DNA of 64,000 bases from Vulcanococcus limneticus LL (lineage in GTDB: Bacteria; Cyanobacteriota; Cyanobacteriia; PCC-6307; Cyanobiaceae). Location of the stretch: NCBI RefSeq assembly GCF_002252705.1, contig NZ_NQLA01000010.1, forward strand, positions 1 through 64,000, read 5' to 3'. Made by a program: the position numbers and the translations under genes. Below the pieces are notes generated by a model. That model saw only the letters and a program-made list of their open reading frames with translations, searched no databases and was not told the origin of the DNA. Positions 34,552 through 46,217 of this stretch are shown here, piece by piece. Positions within the stretch are counted from its first letter, which is position 1. Every line of letters starts with the position of its first letter.

Positions 34552-36012
34552 TCAGCTGGGCAGGCTGGGCAGCATCACCTCCTCGCGCACCTTGAGCACC
34601 ACCAGCGAAGCGTCGTCCTCCAGGGTGCGATCGGGCCCCACGAAGCGATCGAGCCGGGCGAACAGCTGATCGAGGATGCCCTGGGCACCAATGCCGGAGC
34701 GGCAGGCGGTGTGCAGGGCGCGGATCAGCCGCTCCTCGTCGAAACGCTCGCCGTTGAGGCCCGGCGCCTCGGTGACACCATCGGTGTAGTAGAGCAGCAC
34801 ATCGCCCGGATCGAGCACGACCTGCTCGCAGCCGTACTGGGCCTCGGGCTGCAGGCCGATCAGCAGACCCGGCGCATCCAACCGATCCACCGTGTTGCGC
34901 AGCCGCCGCCAGATCAGCGGCGGGTTGTGGGCGGCGTTGGCATAGCGCAGCAGGCGGGTGCGGGGGTCGAAGTCGGAATAGAAGAGGGTGACGAAGCGGT
35001 GCGAGTGGGAGAGATCCTCCTGGGCCAGCTGGTTGAGGTCGTGCAGGATCCGATCCGGCGGCAGACCGCTCAGCACCTCGGCCCGCAGCATGCCCCGCAG
35101 CAGCGTCATCAGCAGCCCAGCCGGAACCCCCTTGCCCATCACGTCGCCCATCACCAGGGCCCAGCGGCCCTGCTCCCGGCGCCGACCGATCAGCTGGGGC
35201 TTGGTGGGGATGAAGTCGTAGTAGTCGCCGCCCACTTGGAAGGCCGGACGGCAGCGGGCCGCCAGCTCCACCCCCTCGATCACCGGGCAGTGATCCGGCA
35301 GCAGCTGGGCCTGGATCTCGGCGCCGATGCTCATCTGGCGGTCGATGCGCTCGTGACGGCGTGCCTCCTGCTGCAGCAGCTCGTTCTCGATCGCCACGCC
35401 GGTGAGGTCGGCCACCAGCTGCACGTGGCGGCGGTGCACCTCACTCCAGCTGAGGCCACTGGCGGCTCCGAGCACATAGAGGCGGCCGCGCTGGCGGCTG
35501 CGGGCCACCACCGAGGTGCCGAACAGGGGCCGATCGGGCAGCAGGCGCCGGATTTGCTGATCCAGCCGGCCGGCCACCCCCTCCTCGCCGGAGAGCTCCT
35601 GCAGCTCCCGATCACTGAGGCCGGCGATCTGGCGCAGCAACGCCTCGCTACCCTCCACGGGACAGGCATGCAGCTGCTCCCGCCAGAGGCGACCATCGGG
35701 ATGGAACGCCACCAGCACCGCCCCCTCAGCCCCCACCAGCCGGGCCGCCACCAGCGGCACCAGCTCCAGGAAGCGACCCAGATTGGTGAAGCTGCGCAGG
35801 GCAAAACCGAGGGAGGCGAGCAGGTCCTGGTTGCGACGCTGCTCACGGCTGAGACTGTCGACCAGCTGGCGCAGCGAGGCGACGGCACTCAGGGCCTGGC
35901 CGCTGATGGACGCTGGCCCGGCGAGCGGGGGAGGCTCGGGCACCTGATCGGGCACCGCGGCGGGGCTCTGGAGCGGCGAATCAGGCCGCCGTGGGGGCGG
36001 CGTGCTGCTCAC
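34552..36012 (-). CDS. RsbU/SpoIIE-type PP2C phosphatase with GAF domain
   Basis: 486 residues from a GTG at 36012. The frame continues to 36150, but that part is translated palindrome and not protein-like. Order: Pro-rich leader, helix (about 35-65), GAF domain (about 70-235), linker helix RIDRQMSIGAEIQAQLLP, then PP2C with VGGDYYDF, LVMGDVMGKGVPAGLLMTLL, NAAHNPPL, LLYYTDGVTEA and EDDASLVVLKV, holding the metal-binding Asp residues. Dephosphorylates anti-sigma-antagonist-type or other Ser/Thr phosphoproteins in response to a GAF ligand. No partner gene is visible. Confidence 0.88.
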   Translation of the reverse strand: MSSTPPPRRPDSPLQSPAAVPDQVPEPPPLAGPASISGQALSAVASLRQLVDSLSREQRRNQDLLASLGFALRSFTNLGRFLELVPLVAARLVGAEGAVLVAFHPDGRLWREQLHACPVEGSEALLRQIAGLSDRELQELSGEEGVAGRLDQQIRRLLPDRPLFGTSVVARSRQRGRLYVLGAASGLSWSEVHRRHVQLVADLTGVAIENELLQQEARRHERIDRQMSIGAEIQAQLLPDHCPVIEGVELAARCRPAFQVGGDYYDFIPTKPQLIGRRREQGRWALVMGDVMGKGVPAGLLMTLLRGMLRAEVLSGLPPDRILHDLNQLAQEDLSHSHRFVTLFYSDFDPRTRLLRYANAAHNPPLIWRRLRNTVDRLDAPGLLIGLQPEAQYGCEQVVLDPGDVLLYYTDGVTEAPGLNGERFDEERLIRALHTACRSGIGAQGILDQLFARLDRFVGPDRTLEDDASLVVLKVREEVMLPSLPS

Positions 36013-36052
36013 CGAGCGGCCGCGAAGTGCACGCAAAGTAGCAGGAGTTTTT

Positions 36053-36154
36053 GGGCTTGCGGCTGGCCCTGCGGGACGGCGCGGGCCGGGGATGGAGGTT
36101 GGGGGGCTCCAGGAGCCAGGCCCGAATCCGTCCCGCAGGGCCAACCGCAAGCCC
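36053..36154. repeat. Large nested palindrome between ftsY and the phosphatase gene
   Basis: Arm one (36053-36079) and arm two (36128-36154) are 27-bp inverted repeats with a single mismatch (c against t at the eleventh base), around a 48-bp spacer that itself contains GGCTCC-a-GGAGCC. No T-tract follows on either strand (an A-run follows on the minus strand), so it is not a classical intrinsic terminator. It resembles a REP or small mobile palindromic element, or a very stable RNA hairpin. Confidence 0.8.
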
Positions 36155-36235
36155 TAAGCCAAAGGGGGCGGGATTGGATGTGGGAGGAGCGGGGGAACGG
36201 GCAACGGGGCCAGCGGCCCGTTGCCCGCGGCGCGT

Positions 36236-37951
36236 TCAGGAGGCCAGCAGGGCTTCGACGAACTCGAAGCTGTTGAAGGGGCGCAGGTCGCGGATGCCCT
36301 CGCCGGCGCCGATGAAGCGGATCGGCAGGGCGGCCTCGGAGGCCACCGCCAGGGCGACGCCGCCGCGGGCACTGCCGTCGAGTTTGGTGAGCACCACGCC
36401 GGTGAGGCCAGCCGCCTTGGCAAAGGCCATCGCCTGTTTGAGGCCGTTCTGACCCTGGCTGGCATCAAGCACCAGCAACGACTGCACCGCCGCCTCGGGC
36501 GCCAGCTTGTCGACGATGCGCCGCACCTTGGCGAGCTCCTCCATCAGGTTGTGCTTGGTCTGCAGCCGCCCGGCGGTGTCCACCAGCACCAGGTCGGTGC
36601 CCTTCGCCTTGGCGGCTCCGATGGCGTCAAACACCACGGCGGCCGGATCGGCGTTGGCGGAGGGGTTGGAGATTACCGGCACACCGCTGCGCTCACCCCA
36701 GACCTCCACCTGGCGCACGGCGGCGGCGCGGAAGGTATCGGCCGCGGCGATCAGACAGGTGTAGCCGCTGCGGATCGCCAGGTTGGCCAGCTTGCCGAGG
36801 GTGGTGGTCTTGCCGACGCCGTTGACACCCACCAGCAGCCAGACATTCAGACGGCCCCGCTCAGGCGCCAGCAGCGGACTGCCGCTGGCCTGGATCGGAC
36901 CCTCCAGCAGACCCTGCAGCTGCTGCTTGAGGAAGCGGATGCCCTCGGCCGGATCGACCACCTCCTCATTGAGACGCTTGCGCAGGGCTCCCAGCACGTG
37001 GTCGGTGGCCTGGACACCGACGTCGGCGCGCAGCAGCAGGGTTTCGAGGTCGTCGAGGATCTCGGGGGTGAGGGGATCGTCGCCCAGGCTCTCGAGGATC
37101 TGGGTGACGAAGCCGCGCCGGGTCTTCTCCAGGCCGCGGCGAAGCCTGCCCAGCCAGTCGATCTCCTCCAGGGAGATGTCGTCGAGCTGGCGGCCCTGGG
37201 CGGCAAGCACCTCGGCCGACCAGGTGAAGTCGGCATCGAAGGCGCCCAGCTGGGGTTCGGCCTCAACGACAGCCGGAGCCCCGGGGGACACGACCGCAGC
37301 GGTGGGGGGAGCGGGAGCCGGCGGGGGTGCCTCGATCGCCCGCTCCAGCAGCTCGGCCTGGCGCTGCTCGCGCTGGGCCGCAGCCAGCTCCAACAGCGAC
37401 AGACCGCTGGAGGGAGCGGCGGGGACGGGGGTCGAGCCAGTGGCAGGAGCTGGAGAGACCTGGACCGCGTCAGGGGCGGGGGGTTGTGGCGCTGGTGCGG
37501 GGGCAGCGTCGGCCGCCGACACGGAGGGCTCAGACCCGGCTTGGAGAACGGACTCGGAGCGATCAGGAACAGCCGGAGCGGGTTCGCTCAGGAGACCTGC
37601 GGTCGGCGCAGGCGACGCGGGCTCGGGGGCAGGGGCCGGCACCGGTGCGGCGGCAACCTGGGGCCCGGCAGCCTCCTGCTGGCGGGCCGCCTCCTGCTGG
37701 GCCTTGAGGCGGGCATAGGCCTGGCGGGCCCACTCCAGGGCGTCCTGATCGACGCCGGGGCTGCTGGGCTCTGGACTGCTGGGCGAGGGCTCGGGCGCCG
37801 GCGCCGGCTCGGAGGGCTGGTCCGGCTCGGCAGGCGCGGGGGCCAAGCCGGCGGACGCCTCCTCAGCGGCCGGCGGCTGCGCAGCTGGTTCCGGCTGGGG
37901 ATCCGGCTGGCTCTCGGGGGCCAGCTTGCGTTTGAACCAGTCGAACACCAT
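36236..37951 (-). CDS. ftsY: Signal recognition particle receptor FtsY
   Basis: 571 residues. MVFDWFKRKLAP is the amphipathic membrane-binding start. Residues about 15-230 form an acidic Pro/Ala/Glu-rich A-domain, long for FtsY. The NG domain follows: Walker A LLVGVNGVGKTTTLGKLANL, AADTFRAAAVRQVEVW, G3 VLVDTAGRLQTKHNLMEEL, TKLDGSARGGVALA and IRFIGAGEGIRDLRPF. GTPase that docks ribosomes with SRP to the translocon. nusB lies 8 nt upstream on the same strand. Confidence 0.96.
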   Translation of the reverse strand: MVFDWFKRKLAPESQPDPQPEPAAQPPAAEEASAGLAPAPAEPDQPSEPAPAPEPSPSSPEPSSPGVDQDALEWARQAYARLKAQQEAARQQEAAGPQVAAAPVPAPAPEPASPAPTAGLLSEPAPAVPDRSESVLQAGSEPSVSAADAAPAPAPQPPAPDAVQVSPAPATGSTPVPAAPSSGLSLLELAAAQREQRQAELLERAIEAPPPAPAPPTAAVVSPGAPAVVEAEPQLGAFDADFTWSAEVLAAQGRQLDDISLEEIDWLGRLRRGLEKTRRGFVTQILESLGDDPLTPEILDDLETLLLRADVGVQATDHVLGALRKRLNEEVVDPAEGIRFLKQQLQGLLEGPIQASGSPLLAPERGRLNVWLLVGVNGVGKTTTLGKLANLAIRSGYTCLIAAADTFRAAAVRQVEVWGERSGVPVISNPSANADPAAVVFDAIGAAKAKGTDLVLVDTAGRLQTKHNLMEELAKVRRIVDKLAPEAAVQSLLVLDASQGQNGLKQAMAFAKAAGLTGVVLTKLDGSARGGVALAVASEAALPIRFIGAGEGIRDLRPFNSFEFVEALLAS

Positions 37952-37959
37952 GGCGACCC

Positions 37960-38577
37960 TCAGCTGGCGGCGCTGGTGAAGCGGCGCAGGACGCCGTTGA
38001 TCATGCGCCGGCCCTGCTCGTCGCTGTAGCGGTTGGCCAGTTCCACCGCCTCGTTGCAGGCCACCGCCGGCGGGGTCCGGAACTCCTCGATGTCGATGGC
38101 GGCCAGGCGCAGGATGTCGCGGTCGATGCGGGGCAGACGGGTGAGGCGCCAGCCCTCCATCACGCCGTCGAGGCGGGCATCCAGGGCCTCGCGCTGACGG
38201 AGCACGGCGCGGGCACGATCCAGGGCGCCGCGGCGCACCTCGTCCTGGTCGGCGAGCATCAGCAGCCGCGGCAGCTCCAGGCTGGCCGAGAGGCGGTTGA
38301 GGCCCTGCTCGGCATGGGCCAGGCCCTCCTGCAGGTGCTGGCGCACCCGCGGCAGCTGCTCGGCGCCCTCCTCCTGCAGCTCGCTGTCGAGCAGCTGCTG
38401 CTGGGCGGCCTGCAGGTCGGACGCGGCCTGGTCGAGGGCCTCACGCACGTGTTGGCTGAGGGTGGCCTGGGCCTGCTGCAGCAGGGCATCGAGGCCGGTG
38501 TCGGCGGCGGGCTGGCGGTCGCTGATCTGGCCAAGCAGCAGCAGGGCCAGTTCACGGGCGATGGAGCGGCTCTGCAT
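37960..38577 (-). CDS. nusB: Transcription antitermination protein NusB
   Basis: 205 residues. N-terminal SRSIARELALLLLGQI, a long inserted Gln/Glu/Leu-rich helical region (about 30-100) seen in cyanobacterial NusB, then the conserved C-terminal half WRLTRLPRIDRDILRLAAIDI and AVACNEAVELANRYSDEQGRR with a final NGVLRRF. With NusE it binds boxA RNA in rRNA operons. Starts at the last base of the DUF502 stop region (1-nt overlap) and is 8 nt from ftsY: operon DUF502-nusB-ftsY. Confidence 0.94.
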   Translation of the reverse strand: MQSRSIARELALLLLGQISDRQPAADTGLDALLQQAQATLSQHVREALDQAASDLQAAQQQLLDSELQEEGAEQLPRVRQHLQEGLAHAEQGLNRLSASLELPRLLMLADQDEVRRGALDRARAVLRQREALDARLDGVMEGWRLTRLPRIDRDILRLAAIDIEEFRTPPAVACNEAVELANRYSDEQGRRMINGVLRRFTSAAS

Positions 38578-39326
38578 CAGGCCTTGTTGGGGGGAATCGA
38601 GGAATAGGCCGGCGCCCGCAGCTGGGCCAGCAGGCTGGAGAAGCTGCGGCTGGAGGGAGCTTCGCGCTCGTCGGGGTTGACGATGCCGGCGGAGATGATC
38701 GTGCGGAAGGCATCCTCCACCGAGATGTCCAGGTCCCGAACCGACGTCTCGGGCACCACCGCGTACCAGCCGGTGGTGGGGTTGGGCGCCGTGGGGATGA
38801 ACACGCTCAGCATCGGCTGGTCGAAGCCGCCGGCGATGGAGCTGCCCAGGACACCCGTGACGAAACCGAGGGCAAAGAGGCCCTCGCGGGGGTACTCCAC
38901 CAGCACCACCCGGCGGAAGCGGGTGGAGTTGTCGCGCAGCACCGTTTCCAGCAGCTGCTTGAGGGTCTTGTAGACGGACCCGGCCAGGGGGATGCGCTGC
39001 AGCGTGCCCTCGCCGAACTCCAGCAGCCAGCGGCCCACGATGTTGCGGGCCATCAGGCCGATCAGCAGGATCGCCAGCAGCGGCACCAGCAGACCCACCC
39101 CCAGGTTGATCAGCTCCTGGAGGAGCGGATTGAGGGTGTTGAACGGGTTGAACTGCTTGGGAACCGAAGTGAGGAACGCCAGCACGAAGCGGCTCACCGT
39201 GGTGGCCAGCCAGATGGTGGTGGCCAGCGGGATCACCACCAGCAGGCCGGCGATCAGGTCGTTCTTGAGGTCCTGCTGGAGCCGGTCGCCCAGCGGCTGG
39301 TCAGGTCTGGGACTGGATTGCACCAA
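38577..39326 (-). CDS. DUF502-family membrane protein
   Basis: 249 residues. Two membrane segments: IAGLLVVIPLATTIWLATTV (about residues 24-44) and NLGVGLLVPLLAILLIGLMA (about 73-93), then a soluble domain with GSVYKTLKQLLETVL, FRRVVLVEYPREGLFALGFV and VFIPTAPNPTTGWYAVVPE, the typical DUF502 pattern. Plant homologues (COV1) act in membrane trafficking; bacterial role unknown. First gene of the DUF502-nusB-ftsY unit. Confidence 0.92.
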   Translation of the reverse strand: MVQSSPRPDQPLGDRLQQDLKNDLIAGLLVVIPLATTIWLATTVSRFVLAFLTSVPKQFNPFNTLNPLLQELINLGVGLLVPLLAILLIGLMARNIVGRWLLEFGEGTLQRIPLAGSVYKTLKQLLETVLRDNSTRFRRVVLVEYPREGLFALGFVTGVLGSSIAGGFDQPMLSVFIPTAPNPTTGWYAVVPETSVRDLDISVEDAFRTIISAGIVNPDEREAPSSRSFSSLLAQLRAPAYSSIPPNKA

Positions 39327-39407
39327 CGGGGGGCCCGGCTCTCCGGTCTGCAGAAACCACCTCGCAACTTAGCCAGCCGTCGGTGCCGACCCGCGGCGCG
39401 TCCGGAT

Positions 39408-40058
39408 TCAGAGCAGCGCCGCCAGGGTCACCAGGGTGAAGGCGATGGCCAGCACCACGGCGGTGCCGGTGCCACCGATGCGGCGCTGGTTGGTGGCCAG
39501 ATCGCGGGCCCGCTCGGCCTGCTGGATCTGCTGGTCGGCCTGGCCGAGCTGGCGCTCCATGAAGGCGGTGGCTGCCTTCCGCTTCTCCTCTTCGGAGGCA
39601 TTGGGAGGAATCTGGCCGGTCTGCTCACCCTGGGCGATCACCTGCTCCAGCACCTGGGGGTTGCTGAGCTGGGCCCGGGCCATCGCCACCTGGCCCTTCT
39701 GGGCCTGCAGGGCCTGGTCGGCCTTGAGGCTGATGGCGGTGTCACCGCTGATCGAAACCGGAATCGCCGCCAGCAGGGCCAGGGCCAGCACGGCGCCGAT
39801 CACCGCCACCACCCATTTCAGGGGCGTGCGACCGGCCTTGGGCTCGTCGAGGCGGGCGCCGACCAGCACCAGCAGCAGTCCCACCAGCGCCATCGGAGCC
39901 TGGGTCACCAGCCGCTCCACCAGCAGCTGGCGGAAGGCCTCCTCGCCCCAGCCATTGACGGCCAGCACCGCCAGCAGCTGCAGGGCCAGAAGCACCACCA
40001 GGGTGAGGCCCAGCCAGCGCGACAGAGTGCCGAATCGGCCGGTGGGGGCGGTGGTCAC
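39408..40058 (-). CDS. HpsJ-like membrane protein
   Basis: 216 residues from a GTG at 40058; further upstream the frame overlaps queG and is shadow. Three hydrophobic segments (LTLVVLLALQLLAVLAVNGW; MALVGLLLVLVGARL; VVAVIGAVLALALLAAIPV) precede a periplasmic/cytoplasmic helical region rich in Gln/Ala/Glu, and a last hydrophobic segment ends the protein. Layout and loops resemble HpsJ of the cyanobacterial hormogonium polysaccharide locus; no exopolysaccharide genes are nearby, so the actual role is open. Divergent from queG, starts 31 bp apart. Confidence 0.7.
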   Translation of the reverse strand: MTTAPTGRFGTLSRWLGLTLVVLLALQLLAVLAVNGWGEEAFRQLLVERLVTQAPMALVGLLLVLVGARLDEPKAGRTPLKWVVAVIGAVLALALLAAIPVSISGDTAISLKADQALQAQKGQVAMARAQLSNPQVLEQVIAQGEQTGQIPPNASEEEKRKAATAFMERQLGQADQQIQQAERARDLATNQRRIGGTGTAVVLAIAFTLVTLAALL

Positions 40059-40089
40059 AGCAGGATGGCGCAATCGCGCAACTGTACGG

Positions 40090-41073
40090 GTGGCCGCCGG
40101 ACCTGCCCAACTCGCGGAAGCAATCCGGCAAGAGGCGGCGCGGCTGGGCTTCGATCCGGTGGGCATCGCCGCGGTGCCCGGCGGCCCGCGGCTGGCCCTG
40201 CGCACGGCCGCCCTGGAGCGCTGGCTGGCGGCGGGCCACCAGGCCGACATGGCCTGGATGGCGGACCCGCGCCGCCGCCAGGTGGAGCAGCTGCTGCCGG
40301 GGGTGCGCAGCCTGGTGGCCGTGGGCCTCTCCTATTACGTGGCCGCCGAACGGGCGCCGGGCAGCCTGGCGGTGGCCCGCTACGGCTGGGGGCGCGACTA
40401 CCACCGGGTGATCGACGGCCGCCTGCGCCAGCTGGGCCGCTGGCTGGAGCACCAGGTGCCGGGGGTGCGCTGGCGGGCCTGCGTGGACAGCGCCCCGCTG
40501 CTGGACAAGGCCTGGGCGGAGGAGGCGGGCCTGGGTTGGATCGGCAAGCACGGCAACCTGATCCACCGCGAGCGCGGCTCCTGGCTGCTGCTCGGCCACC
40601 TGCTCACCAGCCAGGAGCTGGCGGCCGACGCGCCGGCCACGCCCCACTGCGGCGCCTGCAGCGCCTGCCTGGACGCCTGCCCCACCGGCGCCATCGCCGA
40701 GCCTTTCGTGGTGGATGCCCGCCGCTGCCTGGCCTTCCACACGATCGAGAACCGCGAGCCGGCGCTGCCGCCGGCGATCGCGGCCGCCCTGGGGCCCTGG
40801 GTGGCCGGCTGCGACATCTGCCAGGACGTGTGCCCCTGGAACCAGCAGGCCCTGGCCAGCAGCACCGACCCGGACGTGCAGCCACGGCCCTGGTGGCTGG
40901 ACCTCAGGCCCGAACAGGCGCTGGCCTGGAGCGACGCCGACTGGGACGAGATGCTGCGGGCCTCGGCCCTGCGCCGGATCAAACCCTGGATGTGGCGCCG
41001 CAACATCGCCGCGGCCCAGGGCGCGGCCAGCGCTGGCCCACAGCCCAGGGACGGCCCGGCGGAGGCTCCCTAG
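40090..41073 (+). CDS. queG: Epoxyqueuosine reductase
   Basis: 327 residues from a GTG at 40090. LGFDPVGIAAVPGGP at the N-terminus, MAWMADPRRRQVEQLLPGVR, VDSAPLLDKAWAEEAGLGWI with the catalytic Asp, and two iron-sulfur clusters: CGACSACLDACPTGAI and CDICQDVCPWN. Cobalamin-dependent reduction of epoxyqueuosine to queuosine in tRNA. Slightly short C-terminus without HEAT repeats. The TPR gene follows 26 nt later. Confidence 0.95.
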   Translation: MAAGPAQLAEAIRQEAARLGFDPVGIAAVPGGPRLALRTAALERWLAAGHQADMAWMADPRRRQVEQLLPGVRSLVAVGLSYYVAAERAPGSLAVARYGWGRDYHRVIDGRLRQLGRWLEHQVPGVRWRACVDSAPLLDKAWAEEAGLGWIGKHGNLIHRERGSWLLLGHLLTSQELAADAPATPHCGACSACLDACPTGAIAEPFVVDARRCLAFHTIENREPALPPAIAAALGPWVAGCDICQDVCPWNQQALASSTDPDVQPRPWWLDLRPEQALAWSDADWDEMLRASALRRIKPWMWRRNIAAAQGAASAGPQPRDGPAEAP

Positions 41074-41099
41074 GCTGGGAGCTGGAACGAACGGCCGCG

Positions 41100-41996
41100 A
41101 TGGCACCGCGTTGGTTGAGGTCCCTGGCGGCGGCCCCCCTGGTGATTGGGGCGCTGCTGGCGGTCCCGCGGCCCGCCCAGGCCCTGGTGCCCTACGTGCT
41201 GGTGCCCGGCAACCGGGACCTGGAGGCCGCGGGGCTGGGCATCGCCCAGGCGGCCGCCCGGCTCTTGAGGCTGGGCCAGGCGGAAGATGCCGCCCGGCTG
41301 GCGGCCCTGACCGTGCAGCTGCTGCCCCAGGATCCCCGCGGCTGGGTGCTGCTGGCCGAATCCCAGCTGCGCAGCAACCAGATCCAGAAGGCGGGCGTGG
41401 CGCTGGCCCGGGCCAAGCAGCTGGATCCCAAGAACCCGGGCATCTGGTTTGCCGAGGGCTCCCTGGCCCTGCGGGACGGCAAACCCAAGGAGGCCAGCGG
41501 ACTGATCCGCCAGGGCCTCAAGCTCGACCCGAAGAACGCCAGCGGCTACTTCGACCTCGGCAACGCCCAGATCCTGATGGGCAACCGCACCGCCGCACTG
41601 GAGGCCTTCGAACGGGCAGCCACCCTGCGCAAGGACTTCTGGGAGTCGATCAACAACCAGGCGCTGGTGCTGTTCGAGCAGGGCAAGGAGAGCGAGGCCA
41701 TCCAGCGCTGGCGGCGGGTTCTGGCGATCAAGGCCGATGCGGCCGAGCCCAGGCTGGCCCTGGCCGCCGCCCTCAATGCCAGCAAGTCCGGCAGTCCGGA
41801 GGCGATCGAGCTGGCCAACACCGCCCTGGCGGCGGAGCCCAACTACGTGCTCGATAGCTACCAAAAGGAACAGCTGTGGGGCGATCGGCTGCGCTCGGCC
41901 ACCCGCACCCTGCTGGGCCGCGCCGAACTGAAGACGGCGGTGGAGCGGGCCCAGGCCAACGCCGGGGCCAGCAGCAATGACGACGAGGGCTCCTAG
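41100..41996 (+). CDS. Secreted TPR-repeat protein
   Basis: 298 residues from the ATG at 41100. Signal peptide (LRSLAAAPLVIGALLAVPRP, cleavage after AQA). At least four TPR units between residues 60 and 235, for example GWVLLAESQLRSNQIQKAGV, ASGYFDLGNAQILMGNRTAA and NQALVLFEQGKESEAIQRWR. Probably a scaffold in periplasm, lumen or at the membrane; the conserved position between queG and the gyrA paralogue suggests a housekeeping role. No catalytic domain. Confidence 0.88.
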   Translation: MAPRWLRSLAAAPLVIGALLAVPRPAQALVPYVLVPGNRDLEAAGLGIAQAAARLLRLGQAEDAARLAALTVQLLPQDPRGWVLLAESQLRSNQIQKAGVALARAKQLDPKNPGIWFAEGSLALRDGKPKEASGLIRQGLKLDPKNASGYFDLGNAQILMGNRTAALEAFERAATLRKDFWESINNQALVLFEQGKESEAIQRWRRVLAIKADAAEPRLALAAALNASKSGSPEAIELANTALAAEPNYVLDSYQKEQLWGDRLRSATRTLLGRAELKTAVERAQANAGASSNDDEGS

Positions 41997-42090
41997 CCCA
42001 GCGGACTCGAGCAGCGCCGCCGTCACCGGGTTGGCCTGGACAGGATCTGTAGGCTGAGCGCCACGTTCCGCCCCCAGAGCCCAGCACCGG

Positions 42091-44601
<2,511 letters not shown>

Positions 44602-44652
44602 GGGCGGGCCGCCAGCCTGCGACTCCGACCGCCTGGATCAGAGCCGGGTCAA

Positions 44653-46191
44653 TCAGACCGTGGCGGCAATACCTGCCGGCTCCAGCATCAGCTTGCTGTT
44701 GCGCAGCGATTCCTCCATGGCGATCGGATAGGCACCGTCGAAGCAGGCCGTGCAGAAGTGGCTGGCATTGGCCTGGGCGGCCTCCACCATTCCCTGCTTG
44801 CTCAGGTAGGCCAGCGAATCGACGCCCAGGTGAGCGGCAATCTCCTCAAGGGTGAGCCGGGCAGCGATCAGCTGGTCCTGGGTGTCGGTGTCGATGCCGT
44901 AGAAGCAGGGGTGGGTGACGGGCGGCGAACTGATCCGCATGTGCACCTCGGTGGCACCGGCCTCGCGCAGGGCCGCCACCAGCTTGCGGCTGGTGGTGCC
45001 GCGCACGATTGAATCATCGATCACCACCACCCGCTTGCCGGCCAGCACATCCGGAAGCGGATTGAGCTTCACGCGGATGCCCGCCTCGCGCATGGCCTGG
45101 GTGGGCTGGATGAAGGTACGGCCCACGTAGCGGTTCTTGATCAGGCCATCGCCGAAGGGGATGCCGCTGAGCTGGGAGTAGCCGATGGCCGCCGGGATGC
45201 CGGAATCGGGCACGCCGATCACGATGTCGGCCTCCACGGGGGTTTCGCGGGCCAGGGCCTCACCGATCCGCACCCGGTAGCTGTAGAGCGACTCGCCGAA
45301 GAAGCGGCTGTCTGGCCGGGCGAAGTAGATCATCTCGAACACGCACAACTTGGCGGGTTCGCTGCACCACTGCTCGCGGTGGGGGGTGGGATCGCCCTGG
45401 CGGAAGTGGATGAGTTCGCCGGGGTTCACATCACCGTCGTAGCTGGCGCCGATGATGTCGAGGCCGCAGGTCTCGCTGCTGGCCACCCACTGGGCCTCGG
45501 CCTGCTCGCCCATGTGGCCGAACACCAGGGGCCGGATGCCGTGGCCGTCCCGCAGGGCATAGAGGCCCTCAGGGGTGCCGATCACCAGGCTGAAGGCACC
45601 GCGGCAGCGGCCGGCTGCCTCACGGATCGCGGCATCCCAGTCGAGCCCCCCATTCACGGCGTGCTGCAGCGCGAAGGCGATCAGCTCGGAGTCGGTGGTG
45701 GAGGTGAACTCGGCTTCGGGAGTGTCGGCGGCGATGGCCTCGCGCAGTTCGCCGGCGTTCACCAGGTTGCCGTTGTGGGCCAGGGCAAAGGGGCCCTGGC
45801 GGGTCATCAGCACCACGGGCTGGGCATTGCAGGCGCGGCTGCTGCCGGTGGTGGAATAGCGGTTATGGCCGATGGCCAGGCTGCCGGGCATGCGCTCCAG
45901 CACGTCCTGGTCGAACACCTGACTCACCAGGCCCATGTCCTTGTGAAGGCGCACCTGGCCGTCGTCGAAGACGGCGATCCCCGCCGACTCCTGGCCACGG
46001 TGCTGCAGGGCGTAGAGGCCGAAGTAGGTGAGGTTCGCCACCGGCTGATCCGGCGCCAGAACAGCGAAGACGCCGCAGGCCTCCTCGGGTTTGTCGGGGC
46101 GCTCCGGACTGGCCGTGGGGCTGGCTGCCTTTGCAGCGGACGGGACCTGGGCGGGCTGGTCAGGCTGGTCGATCGGCACGGGCCATCCCAC
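44653..46191 (-). CDS. purF: Amidophosphoribosyltransferase
   Basis: 512 residues from a GTG at 46191, as the frame beyond it is non-coding. The leader ends at EEACGVFAVL, where the Cys becomes the N-terminal nucleophile after propeptide removal. Glutaminase motifs LQHRGQESAGI, HNRYSTTG and HNGNL are followed by the PRTase site VVIDDSIVRGTTSRKLV. Conserved Cys residues (CFYGID, CTACF) suggest a [4Fe-4S] cluster as in the Bacillus type. First committed step of purine synthesis. Downstream of purL by 26 nt. Confidence 0.96.
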   Translation of the reverse strand: MGWPVPIDQPDQPAQVPSAAKAASPTASPERPDKPEEACGVFAVLAPDQPVANLTYFGLYALQHRGQESAGIAVFDDGQVRLHKDMGLVSQVFDQDVLERMPGSLAIGHNRYSTTGSSRACNAQPVVLMTRQGPFALAHNGNLVNAGELREAIAADTPEAEFTSTTDSELIAFALQHAVNGGLDWDAAIREAAGRCRGAFSLVIGTPEGLYALRDGHGIRPLVFGHMGEQAEAQWVASSETCGLDIIGASYDGDVNPGELIHFRQGDPTPHREQWCSEPAKLCVFEMIYFARPDSRFFGESLYSYRVRIGEALARETPVEADIVIGVPDSGIPAAIGYSQLSGIPFGDGLIKNRYVGRTFIQPTQAMREAGIRVKLNPLPDVLAGKRVVVIDDSIVRGTTSRKLVAALREAGATEVHMRISSPPVTHPCFYGIDTDTQDQLIAARLTLEEIAAHLGVDSLAYLSKQGMVEAAQANASHFCTACFDGAYPIAMEESLRNSKLMLEPAGIAATV

Positions 46192-46217
46192 CTTTAGGTT
46201 CGCTTCGTCATTGTGCC

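Noticed and set aside
36012..36150. N-terminal extension of the phosphatase starting at 36150
   Set aside because: The extra codons translate one arm and the spacer of the large palindrome and have no protein character.
33184..36276. Very long plus-strand open frame (over 1000 codons)
   Set aside because: It lies opposite argH and the PP2C phosphatase, is rich in His, Gln, Leu and Gly in a way typical of GC-rich antisense frames, and shows no family motif.
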